Made by a program: the position numbers and the translations under genes. A stretch of 64,000 nucleotides of DNA from Basidiobolus meristosporus CBS 931.73. Taxonomy: Eukaryota > Basidiobolomycota > Basidiobolomycetes > Basidiobolales > Basidiobolaceae. Where the stretch lies: NCBI GenBank assembly GCA_002104905.1, contig MCFE01000024.1, positions 167,501 through 231,500 on the forward strand, in the 5' to 3' direction. Below are positions 9,870 to 21,041 of the stretch, in pieces; the first letter of the stretch is position 1; each line of letters starts with the position of its first letter. A model generated the notes under the pieces. It made no database searches, was not told the DNA's origin, and saw nothing but the letters and a program-made list of their open reading frames with translations.

Positions 9870-10830
9870 AGGTATGATCATGCACACCTTTAAAGTAGCC
9901 CTTACTTCTTAGCTGCTTGCAATATTTGCTATCAAATATATTGAAATGTTTGCACTTGATGGATACTGACTGTGGTACTTTGCAGTTTCAAAATATTGGT
10001 CAAACTGCATGAGCTTCTTTGGATGAGGTACTAATGGAATATGCCTGGAGTGTAAACAATGTTTTCCTCCAATGGTGGTGGACTCCTGACAAGTTGGACA
10101 CCGTGCAATGGTGGTCTATTCTGATATAAATGCCATGCAACTGTTAACACATGCAGGTATCAGGATGGTCTCTGAGTCATATGGTGCCAGCTGCATGATA
10201 GTTATCCATTTTTACCATTTAAATGGGAAGTTGTATCCTGAAAAGATTTTGGCAAGAAGTAGTGGTACATCCTCAAAGCCCCCATTACTGATATTGGTGG
10301 ATATATGCCACTTTTCTAGCCACAAAATCTCATCATTCACCAGTAGATGGATTACAGGGCTCACTTGGCTCCATAAGGTATCCTCAGCATTTTTTTCATT
10401 GGGTGTTGTTTCATTGTGAGTTATGATTTTGCCAGGCTCATGCAGGGTACTGTTGCTAGAGGAAATAGACTCATAATCAATCAGTGATCCTTCTTCTTCA
10501 GAGCTATCTCTCTGCATGCCATATTCAAAAGGCTGGAGTGAGCCCAAAGGTGTAAGAGACTCACCTGACTCCATTCATGCAAGGTGACAAATACTGCTAG
10601 GTGCCATTGTAGAAGTATCAAGTGGCTGGCAAGATATTGTTGGCAGAGTAATGACTGATGAATGGTCAAATATGACTTGTGTGACAAAACACTTGCTGTG
10701 ATCCTTGTAGTACTTCCTATGCTGACTGCATGCTCCATGGCTGAGAGTCTTGTTACAGTAGCCACATGTTTTTTTTCTCTTCTCTTATGGTACTGAATCA
10801 AAGTAGTCATGTCAATGGGGCAAAAAGCCT
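9870..10830 (-). pseudogene. Decayed zinc-finger protein, possibly Plavaka-type transposase
   Basis: On the minus strand a CGYCNKTLSHGACSQH zinc-finger-like motif (near 10,725-10,775) lies in one frame with a downstream acidic, Ser-rich segment. That frame ends in NDEILWLEKWHIS (10,212-10,574). A CPTC motif follows in a shifted frame near 10,090-10,105. An N-terminal Cys/His finger, an acidic linker and a Trp-rich block are the layout of Plavaka (CACTA-like) transposases of fungi. The match is by general layout only, and no DDE core is visible. It could also be an unrelated zinc-finger relic. Frames are broken and CG is depleted as in the surrounding repeats. Confidence 0.35.
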
Positions 10831-11045
10831 GACATTCAGCAATGTAACACTATCATGTCCCTTTTTTGTCAGTACTCATGTGAATTTAAGACAATCTGGT
10901 ATTGGAGACATTGCACCTACATGAATATAAAATTCATCAATGACCTGCCATATAAGATCTATAAGTAAAGCTATGGCACCACATACATAAATATATATAA
11001 CCCTATTTCCACTTTAGTTTTACTCACTTCCATATATATGCCACC

Positions 11046-12145
11046 ATGATACAAACAATGTTGTCTGGTTCCCTACCATACCCAGCTATTGACAGCAGCA
11101 GACAAACAGTTGGACAACAGCTTGCTTTGACATTCAGAGCAATCAGCAGGGCTACATCCAAAAAAGGCCATGTAGACTGTATGCCCACTGATGGTAATAA
11201 TGGTGACTCCTCAGGCTCTTGGACAAGTAATTAATTGAGAATCTCTGCAAAGCCACAAGCTGACCTCAGTGCTCAGGCAGATGAGAATGTAGCATATGCA
11301 TTACTTTTGGTTGAAGACCAGCAAGTGGCTGTCATAGCTTCACCACCACTCATTTCAGCAAGTATGCTGTCAGCTCATACCAAATCAATAATAATGCAAT
11401 TTGGTGCAATGGATGGTAGGATTGATGCAATGACCCAGTGAAATCAGAAAATAGTCCAGAAACAGGATTAGAAGATAATATGTATAGAGCAATCAATATC
11501 TCAGGTAGAGAATGTAGTATCTTTGTTGCAAAGAAGGAACTTAAATAGCTCAGTGTCACAGCCAAGAATTGAGCCATTTGCCAATGTAACAGCAGAGGAA
11601 CACAGTACAGTCTTTGAAGCACAATAGAGCACCCAATAATAAGGCCCATAGAAGAACCTATCAGCTTAAGGCAAGCAGCAAAAAAGGTCAGGTTGCTGGT
11701 AGAGTGCCTGTAAGAGACAAGCAGGCCTAAACAGAATCATCAGAGCAGCATTTATCAAGGAATAATATAGGTCAATACAAGAACCACTCAGACAAAGTAT
11801 CAGTCAAAGACCTGGCAGTGATAAAGGCAAAAGTATAGGGAGAAAAGTCCACCCAAGTCAGAGTCAGAGAAGTGTGAGATAAATGCTGCAGTTCTTGCCA
11901 TTTAATAAATGCCATAAGCCTGGAACAAGTGAATCCCATCATTGCCAAGAATAATTACCAACAAGACAAAAGCTGCTTTCTCAAGAGTTGGCAGTGCAGC
12001 TGGCTGAGCTACACTCCATTGAGGTAGATGAGTTAGCAGAGAAAGGTAATTTGTCTACCACAGCCTCCATGTTCTCCATTATAGATAAAGTGGAGATCCC
12101 ATTGACAGACAAAGCAACATCATCAAGAATTTGAAAGACTATCAC
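11046..12145 (+). pseudogene. Decayed Gag-like open frame with intact Kozak start
   Basis: An ATG at 11,046 in the context GCCACCATG lies about 50 bp downstream of an ATATATATAA box (about 10,990-11,000). The same frame stays largely open for about 365 codons, interrupted by about a dozen stops. It contains polar Gln/Ser-rich stretches (VVSLLQRRNLNSS, near 11,510), a basic segment (KGKSIGRKVHPSQSQRS, near 11,830) and KCHKPGTSESHHC (near 11,905), which looks like a damaged zinc knuckle. A tail follows with LAELHSIEVDELAEKG and IDKVEIPLTDKATSS. The layout suggests a retroelement Gag entering protease. That is inference; no superfamily can be named. Confidence 0.45.
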
Positions 12146-12269
12146 AATGCCTACAGTGGTATATGGGAACATTAATAGGCACACCAAGAGGATTTAGCAC
12201 TTTGTCAAGAGCAGTGCTCAAGAAAATACATATGAATATTGCAAGGATTTATTGCAAAGACATGCAGAT

Positions 12270-12560
12270 GAGTGCTTTATATAAATCTTACTTTAGGGCT
12301 AATATTTAAATATAGTGCCAGATAGTACCAGTGGACCAACATAGTGCCATGCATTTTTCTGACATATTAAAACCTACAGGAGCTAGATTCACAGTGCCAT
12401 GTGTGTTGAGTACCAGGTGCATATCTTCAATCCTTTTGTGCTCTTACACATCATGCACCACTTTGATCCCAAAAAAAAAGGTTAAAAAATGGATTTTCTG
12501 CAGTACAATGGGTGAAACACAGGGGCTGCCTTGCATGAGGATGCAGAGCTATGTTTCAGA
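12270..12560 (+). repeat. Long inverted repeat, left arm
   Basis: This arm of about 290 bp recurs in reverse complement at 13,305-13,595. Anchor blocks are AGTGCCATGCATTTTT, ATCATGCAC and TTTGATCCC. The arms differ at roughly one base in five by eye. See the right arm for interpretation. Confidence 0.8.
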
Positions 12561-13304
12561 CTCTGTGGCCAAGTATGGGCTCACTTGGCCATCCTGGCAC
12601 ACTATGGTATCATTTGGCACTCATTGCTCAATATGGCACTATCCAATGGAACAAGTCCATTGGCTAATACTGACAGGGTTCTGGGGTGAGGCATGGTAGA
12701 GGTGCCAAGATAGAAATATACTACAAAATAGACCGGAATATACCATGGTGATATGCCAGGGGTCATCATATCTTGTGACTAGGCTATGTGACATGGAATT
12801 TTCATCTATGGTTTTTAACCACATAAATTTCAATGGGAATCTTTAATAGAATGTTACATGGTATAACATTGACTTGGAGCTTTCAATAAGCTGCTGGAAT
12901 GTAGTAGAGCCTTCTAGAAGGAACTAGGATTTTGTCACCAATTTGATTTAGCCAGATCATGAAATGTCAATAATGTCATGTGATCATGGCAATATGTATG
13001 CATGTAAAGCAAGAGAATTGGTTGAGTCAGAAAGTATGGAGTGTAGCCAATCAATGTACACAAACATAGGAGGTGGTGGAGTGTCTGGAATCAGAAAGTG
13101 GGAGAATTGGCAGAGAACCATTCAAAGCCACTTGTATGTTGTTGTGATGAAAACATTCCAACTAAGTTTTTGTGAAATATAGGGTGCAATTGTTTTTCAA
13201 CAGTCTTCCCACAGTGTCCTGACAGGATCAATACCTCTTTGTCACAAGACTTTAATCTTGTGATGGCCTTCTGATGGGATCCTCACAATTATTTCTTATG
13301 GAGC
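12561..13304. other. Spacer of the long inverted repeat
   Basis: About 745 bp of CG-poor DNA between the two arms. A plus-strand frame at 12,964-13,182 has no recognisable motif. A TGGCACTATCC..ACAAGTC block at about 12,630-12,660 recurs near 14,745-14,775. Confidence 0.5.
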
Positions 13305-13595
13305 ATAGTTCTACACCTTCATGCAAAGTCACCCTTGTGGTTCACCCACTGTGCTGGAGAAAGTCCATGTTTTGACCTTTTTTGGGGATCAATGTTGTGC
13401 ATGATTTGTAGGAGCATAGAACTACTGAAGGGATCTATTTAGTACGCAATACTCATGGCACTCTGAATTTAGCTCCAGAAGCTTGTAACATATCACAAAA
13501 ATGCATGGCACTATCTTGGTCTACAGGTACTATCAGGCATTATAAGTGCTATGTATAAGTTTTACTTTATAATTGATTAATTAAACAAGTCTATT
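13305..13595 (-). repeat. Long inverted repeat, right arm
   Basis: Reverse complement of 12,270-12,560 (for example AAAAATGCATGGCACT near 13,497-13,512 pairs with AGTGCCATGCATTTTT on the left). It may be the terminal inverted repeats of a decayed DNA transposon, or two copies of one repeat inserted in opposite directions. No transposase is visible in the spacer. Confidence 0.8.
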
Positions 13596-15240
13596 GGCTG
13601 AGTGGTGAAATATATTTTGCAGATATTCAAGAGGTATTCTTAGCTCAAGTGATGACAACCAAGTATACACTTACCAGATGCATATGTAACCAGTAATACA
13701 AGGCATATAGCAAGTCTGCAATTATTGCACTGAAAAGCCATAAAGTTGATGTAAAAGAAGTGTGTCAATTGCTACATGTGTGCATTCATATAAAGGTCAG
13801 TAAGCAGGAGGCCATTGTTTTTTTTATTCAGGCACTATGTGTAATACATATGGTGGTAGTGGGTGGCCAATAGGGAGGCACAAGTATACAGTGGAATATA
13901 AGTATAGCATAAGAGGAGGTGAAATAATGAAACACCATCTGTTATACCTGTATGATGGTATTGCATGTGATCTGCATTGGATCATTACACTTCAGTGATA
14001 AAGCCATTGGAGGTCTACCTAAAGGCTGTGAAACAAGTGTCACAGCTATTATCATACAAGGCAATTATATGCATTGGCTGGTTAGGCCCTGTCAGATAAA
14101 CAAGGCTGTGTTAGGACTGCTATAAAGCCATCACTATATCTTTATGATCCCACCATTGCACTGCAAAGAGGGTCAAGAATCTCAAGCTGCTGGCATTATA
14201 ATATGGCTAGGGAGGACCAAAGTGCAGATATGTAAAGTATTGGCAGCTTGAGCCACTTATCAACTTTTCTTGTTATGAATACCCAATGTTTTGGTCAAAA
14301 TACCGAAGTAAATCTCAGGAAGGAGTTTGGCCAGAATTCTCTGATATTCATAGCTATAATCTAAGTGACTAAGGTGAATGTTTATCTGTAATTATATAGC
14401 TTGCCAAATTAATAAAGTATCTCAGTGTGGGAGTAGAGCAATCATTTAGTTATCTTAAAGTATTTGGCATTTTGAGTGACAAACATGCAGGGCAGAATAA
14501 GTTAAGCAGTACAGAGGCTTTTTGATGCTTGGTATATCCAGATGCAAATATACCCCTAGGGAAATGTGTCTGGAGCACTATGAAGTGTAAATAAGGTAAA
14601 TATAATACTGCTCTCAGCATCATAAGTATCAATGAGCAAAAATACCAGTAAATGTATTCTGCCACTGGCATTGGGATAAGATATGCTGTGACAGATAGGA
14701 CCATAGGGTGCCAGTTTGATCATGTAATATAGGGTGACTGCCACTATGTGGCACTATCCTGCAGCACAAGTCTATTAAGCAAAATACCTATTGTAGAATC
14801 TTGTAACAGCAGTACACATACAAAAGTGTTACTGCACTACTTCATGAGTAATACTCCCAAAATGCACAGGCATATTGCCAGGAGTTATTACAATGGCAGG
14901 CAAATCATGTGCTAGACCCTCACTCAGCCAGAAGATCAGGATATACCAGTATTTGTGTATAAACAATGGCACAAAGTTGTAAAATTCTTAGCAAAGGGAT
15001 GGTAGAGGAACATTAAGCCAAAGACATAAGATGAATGCTTGATATTGATGTAGCTGTTTGCAGATAGGGAGTCTGAAATCCGCACTAATATGAGTCATAG
15101 AGGCTTGTATAAGTAAGTTCAAGCCAGGGCTGAGGTATGTTGGGACTACAATGGAAATAAATCAATCAGTACGCAGCAAAAGTATGAGCACCACTCAAGT
15201 CAGTGAGTACATAGTATGGCAAAGAGGCGATAGCCAATTT
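13596..15240. other. CpG-depleted decayed repeat DNA
   Basis: No supportable gene. The stretch holds a fragment of LTR-B (14,275-14,398) and a partial repeat of the TGGCACTATCC block near 14,745. CG dinucleotides become frequent again after about 15,150-15,250, marking the compartment border. Confidence 0.6.
14275..14398 (-). repeat. LTR-B fragment, minus
   Basis: Degenerate match to one end of LTR-B on the minus strand (TTTTGGTCAAAATACC.., AGGAGTTTGGCCAGAATTCTCT, then ATCTAAGTGACTAAGG). The outer terminus is lost. Confidence 0.7.
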
Positions 15241-18200
15241 CGAGATAGCCTTTGGATAGTATTATCCAAAGCATCTTTCTTAGGAGAATAGCAGTCTACA
15301 AAGTCAGAGTGTTGTGATAGTCACCAAGTAATACATCTGTAATAGTTTTTCTAGGGAATACACGGGTTCAAATTTTGAATAAATAGCTAGATCATTAGTC
15401 TTGCTTAGAGTATTCTTTTCATGCATGTTCTGGGGTGTTACTGTCTAGTTGGTTGATGCTATTATGAATCTAACTTCCAACATACCAAGAATCATGAATA
15501 AACCCTAATAACTTCAGATTTTGTGGATTACTTACTGGAGCCCATTTTAAGCACGCCTGACAAGATCTCTATGTGTATGCTTTAATAATGGTAACTCTAT
15601 TGATATTAGGCTACCTGCAGCACAAAACACCAGCGATCGGAAGTACAGTGACCACTGATGCATACCATCATGCCCCGTATGATTTCCGTGATGGATCTTT
15701 GGGAATAATAGACCAAAGCCTAAATCAGTTTCCAGTGACAGAGCAAACCAGTTTACAGTAGCGAGAGTTTTGTGTTGTTGCTCAGGAGTGACTGCGGAGC
15801 CAGACTGCCGGGATTGAAAGCCCATACATTGGGATTGATATCGCGACATAGGTCCTTCAGAACTTAGATTGCACACTTCTCTTGCTTGTATTACCAGATT
15901 TTTCATCTTGTCTCCCCTTGATATCACATACATATTACAAAAGTAGACTCTGTACCCTACCGAACCGGACAGAAAACCGGTGGCTATGTTTCATATTCTG
16001 CCATCCATGGGTATAACAAACCCCATCAGACTCAACACCGACTCAAAAGGCGATGTAAGTATCGGTTATACTTTGCAAGACGATTCATCCAGCATCAATG
16101 GGAGAGAAAAGAGAGGGACGACCATATGCAGCACCATAAGTCATGATATTGAGCCAAGATTGTACCAGTGGTATATCGTAAGTAGTTTGTCACAACACTA
16201 TCCATGCAATTTGGCTCCTGATAGAGCAAGTGCCTCGCTTCTGAGATGACATAAAGTCTACTGAACTTTGTTTAAACCTTACTATTGGGTGGACACGGAT
16301 GTCCCCCAATGGGGAGCAAACATCCACTGCCAAACCATCATCCACCATGTGGGCGTCATGGTTGTACTAGTGGACTTCATGCAACCAATTTGCCTGAGAT
16401 TAGTGAGCATCTGGGTTGTGACTAGCTCGCTACAAAGCTCGCTGCAAGCCAATTCGATTTCGCCCAGAATAGCTAGGCGTACGCGCGTCTATAACCTGTT
16501 CCTTCGAACCGATACATCACCACCGTAGGAGTAGTGGCACCTGTACTCTCCTCCAGGCTGGATGGGTGCATACTGTGTTCCTTAAAAAAACTTCGCCAGC
16601 ATTCAGCTGAACATGGTGGACGAAAATCTACCCAGAAGGACGTATCGAACCTGATCATCCGCCCACGTGTGTAGATGCAATCCAGCTTGGAATGCTCCAG
16701 TAAGATTGCCACTTGCCATTAGGTGATTTCGTGATTGCGTGAGGGTTTGCTTGTTGTCCATTGCATGGTTGTGTAAGGCAACTGATAGCGGGGGGAGGAG
16801 GGGCTCCGAGATGTTCAAAGATAATCTATTCAGGTTGACTGCATCAGGCAGGCATCCACCCTAGGTGGTGCCAAAGCCCAGAACGATTGTTGCAAGGGTC
16901 CTACGGTTTTCGATAGCTCCCTTGGTTAAGCTCGCCCTATATGGTGTATTACCATCGGTGATATTGCATCCTCAATGTTCGGTTTGCTAATGGTGATCCA
17001 ACGAAAAGATTTTCGTGGCATACAGCTCAAAATGACTGAGTTCATGCGACAGCCGGTCACAAATCTCCGGTCAGTTTTACAGCAAATTCTAGGCTTTGGA
17101 CCATCTTTTCACGGCATACGGAGTGGACACTGAACTGAGGTGGAGACCTGCCTTATTCGCACTCCATCCCCATCCCTATCACCATCGCATCTGCTGAAAA
17201 GCTACCTCCAACAGCATCCAAATTGGGAAACTAGCCAATCTTTTATTCTGGCCGCCACCCTCATCAATAATATGCCTCCCAGGGCATCCTTTCGGCATGG
17301 TCTGCGGCTGATTAAAGTAGGTACCGTTATCATTCAGGTGAAATGGGAGGGGCCGGCCCAAATCCGCGGTAGATGGTGTCAGTCGATATCACCCTTGCCA
17401 CGTTGTTCCAGCAAGTAAGCATTGTGGATACAGTAACAAAAGTGGGCCGAAGCATAGGCCGATGGGGGTTCGGCTAAAGTGAAAAAGGGTCTTTCTGTAC
17501 TACTTTCCCCACCGCTTCTGAGGCTGCGTGCGGGATCTAGACTGGTCAAGACTAACGGCTACGGATTTCCGATCTTCATTCCATCCCTCTACTGGTTTCG
17601 GCCACGCTTTACCAGAAAGGTTGTTTCAAACGTTTGTGTAATCCTAAATATAGAAATCGCCATCCCGATTCTACGTTTCATATCATCATCTCCATTTCCT
17701 GGGATCCCGCTCGGATCCAAGCGGTGATCAAAGGATGATTTGAACAGCATAATACCGGATTCATTAGCATGGCTACTCAAGGCTCTACGCTTGCCAGTAA
17801 TCGTTTGAAGGCGTAAGGTTTAGGTTAGATAATTCATGTGAAACCAAGGCAATGGCCGCTCTCGACACCTACTGCAAACCGGTTTTCCAGTCAAGAATAC
17901 TCAAGACAGATATCCCTCGCGCGAATACGGGAATATCCACTCGACCTGCGTTCTTGGCCAGCACTCCCTTTTGTTGGGCGGCAGTCGTTCAAGGGGAGCC
18001 TCTCTGGGCTAGTGGTGAGTAAGGTGGTAAAGTTAAGTTGGCTTAGCATTGGGCCCATTTGGTAGATCTGGTACGGTGTAGCTAAAATTGTAGACAAAGT
18101 AAGTCCAGCATACAACCATGTCTCTCATGGCCCAATCGGCATATTGATCACGCACTATGAACAGGAATCCTGAGGCTGATACAATTTTATGAACTGCCTG

Positions 18201-20526
18201 GTAGCACACTCTAACTGGATACAATGGTTGTATTACACTGTGTGGTCATCCAGGAGTCTTAGTCGTGGGCATTCATTACACCACTCAACTGCCGTGTGAT
18301 GGCCAGGGCCTTTTTGGCCTGTGCTACTGAAAGCAGATGAGAACATGCAGTTCATTTGTTTTGCATAGAGCGCACTTTGGACCCTGCTGTGTCATGGTCA
18401 GCCGGCTTTTGAGTCGAGAGTAGGCTGTGGGTTGCTTGGCACTAGGCTGATCGTCTAGAATTGCTTTGAAGCCGCGGCTGCACGTCTTTGATGGAGCTTG
18501 GCTACCGCGCCGGTGACAAATAAGCAGGGGAATATGTGCCTGGCTAGCTGCCGCTGGACGTCGACGAATCCAGTAGTTTAGGCGGTTATAATTAGAATTG
18601 CCATTCAATGTTCGAAAATTGACCACTCGGCTGCAGGCTCACCAGACGGATCTTCTAAATCGGAGGAGAATCGTATGTTCTACACGCAGAAGATCTTGAA
18701 GATTTGAAATTAGATCTATCGACTGGCTGATCCCTACCTCAGAATACCCTATAATGCGGAGGTCGCTGATTTGCATGTAGGGCGGCTTGAACGTAAACCT
18801 TGACTCGGTGTGCGCAAGATGATTTGGATGGCAGTTACGCTTTAGGAAGAAGTGCTAATCCTCTGCGACGTCCCCATCTCTTCAGATTTCCCGATACTTG
18901 AAACCATTGAGACGGTGTTTGACTGCATCATCGAGTTGGATTGCGAAAAGCCCTTCGGATCAGACTGATCTTTCGCATCGTTTCATCGGCCCCCTTACCA
19001 TATTCTCTCGCTCTTCCAGACCAACTGCTATTTCAGCGGAAACCTGGGAAATCCGAGTGCACTCATTAGGAAAGAAACATTGATTGAGTTTCAAACGGGC
19101 CTGTCGTATTGGTGAGGGAATCAACCTGGCCATTGGGCTATAAGGAAGTTGTTTGTTGTGAGGGGAGGCTCGGCCTGCTGCTCTGCATTTCAATAGAATA
19201 GAGTCGAGGTGATTCGAGTTTTCATTTCATGTCATGGTACACAAAAAGCCACTCGATACAAATCACTAAATTGCTGCAGCTGCTCTACTGCAAGGCAAGG
19301 TGAAGTACCACCTGTCATATGATCCGATTTGAGGGGCAGGTCTTCACGCTCCTGGTCATACTAACACCGATCAAACAGAGTGACTTTCCTGCCTAAACAT
19401 CGAACGTAATCCTTCCCAAACTGTATTCAGGCCATACGTCACAATCAGAGGATCCCTGCGGAGACACCCAAGCCAAAACCGCCAGGTCCTGTGTTGGAGC
19501 TATGTACTCGGCGGCTCACACAGCATCCCTACGACGGCCATGGACAAGGCACACTTTGCTAACCCGGAGTTCCCCCCCCCCAGGTCTGGCCACCTCCACA
19601 CACATCCTTTCGTGGCAGTGGGCTGCACATGCACTATTTTCAATATGGGATCCACCAAATCCTGAGCCTTTCCCTCCATCCATGGCCACTTTACGATTGA
19701 TTTGGCAATCAAGGCAGTAGTGTTAGATTCGTTTGCTTAGTGCTATTTGAGCAGTACTCACGCGGCTCATGATTGGGCGGTGCTGATGAAATGATTGGAT
19801 AAATTAGCCAGAGCCAATCGTTGGCGTCAGATGAGTGCATGGAGGTCGTGATCCCCTCCAATCCTAAAGAAAGAGTCGGAATAGCACCGGATCCCTGATC
19901 TCGGATCCCTCAACTGGAAGAAAATCCCAGCACACAAGAGTATCACACCAAGGTTGTTTGGTTGACGTGATCGGTGTAGAGGGCTGCGAGCTTACTCGAT
20001 ATCTCGCAGCGTTCAAAGACAACACTGCAGTCAACACAGCCACCGGCTTGCCGCACACTTGGAGCAGATAGAGCATTGGGCTATGGCAGTGTTAGGCCAC
20101 GCTCGGAAGATCAGCTTAATACATCATCGAAACGTATAAAGCGTTGCTTACGTCAAGATAGCCGGTTTTGGCTAATTACCAGGAAGATCAGTGGGAGTTG
20201 GTTTGTTTTCTTGAGATTTCCACACTTGGGAAAACAATTAGGTGCACACCAAGTCAGTATTCTATTCTATTGATCACAAGCACGATCGGAAAAACAAGGT
20301 TGGCTTGGAAGGGTCTCAATCTATCAGTTAATGAGATAATATAGAATTTAAATTGTTGCCGACGGCTGGCCAATGAACGATTGCACGCCGATGACTCTGA
20401 CCCATCTAGGCTGCTAATACTTAGTATTGGTCGATGTTTTTGTGGCCAATCCGGAGCTGGATGCTTCCTGCTTATCACATCTACTGATCGGAATGGCCAT
20501 TAGCTCAGCAACAACGGTCAATCAGT
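15241..20526. other. Gene desert with normal CG content
   Basis: About 5.3 kb with frequent CG dinucleotides and no frame showing a domain, a consistent codon bias or a plausible intron set. The longest frame (15,547-15,933 minus, 128 codons) has no recognisable motif. I see no tRNA or rRNA. It may hold old, fully decayed genes or regulatory DNA. Confidence 0.5.
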
Positions 20527-20534
20527 TATAAAAA
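20527..20534 (+). promoter_or_regulatory. TATA box of the two-repeat protein gene
   Basis: TATAAAAA lies 104 bp upstream of the ATG at 20,631. The glycogen synthase gene in this window has the same type of box at nearly the same distance, which supports both. Confidence 0.6.
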
Positions 20535-20630
20535 GATCCGTACGTCCTGGCTGCCATGCTCAAAATTCGGATCACTCCATTCCTCACCAGTCACATATTT
20601 CTTTGAGACATCAATCACACAAAACGTGCC

Positions 20631-21041
20631 ATGCCTAATTTCCACAAGTTCCTCGAGTCCCTTATTCACCCAAAGAACCCGACCAAAGCCAAGTCCGAGC
20701 ATTCCGGGTCCAACCTGAAATCGGAAAACAAAGAGTCTCTGCGTGAATTGGAGACCTTCATTTCCCGAGCCACGTTGGAGAACTATTCGGAAGAAGACAA
20801 GTCTTACTTTGCCCGCCTTTCCGGGCTTCTCGACAAAAACTACCACGAGGTGATGGACAAAACCAATGTATCTAGCTATCGAATCACCTCGGACGAAGTG
20901 CACGAGCTGGAGACATTCATCTCACAAGCGTCCTTAGAATCCTACACACAAGAACAGAAGGTGGATTTCGCCCGTTTGGCAGGACTTCTGGACCAGAGTT
21001 ACAAACAATTCATGGATGATTCCCATCTCCTGGCCTGTTGA
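20631..21041 (+). CDS. Small protein with two 40-residue repeats, function unknown
   Basis: This is an intronless frame of 136 codons starting at ATG 20,631, the first ATG after a TATA box. I do not recognise the family. The protein is acidic, polar and lacks a signal peptide or membrane segment, so it is probably cytosolic or nuclear. It contains an internal duplication: residues 39-78 (ELETFISRATLENY...) and 92-131 (ELETFISQASLESY...). The two are identical at 24 of 40 positions, with the shared core FARLxGLLD. Both copies look amphipathic and helical. Codons favour G or C at the third position, especially in the first half, unlike the random frames around it; this suggests real and possibly strong expression. 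The ends MPNFHKFLESL and SHLLAC are outside the repeats. No neighbours within 9 kb point to a role. Confidence 0.65.
   Translation: MPNFHKFLESLIHPKNPTKAKSEHSGSNLKSENKESLRELETFISRATLENYSEEDKSYFARLSGLLDKNYHEVMDKTNVSSYRITSDEVHELETFISQASLESYTQEQKVDFARLAGLLDQSYKQFMDDSHLLAC

Noticed and set aside
1-15240. Classic RIP (CA to TA) as the cause of repeat decay.
   Set aside because: CA and TG remain abundant while CG is missing, which fits CG methylation and deamination better. A computed index would settle it.
15547-15933. Minus-strand 128-codon frame at the compartment border.
   Set aside because: No motif or codon bias. Frames of this length occur by chance in normal-CG DNA.
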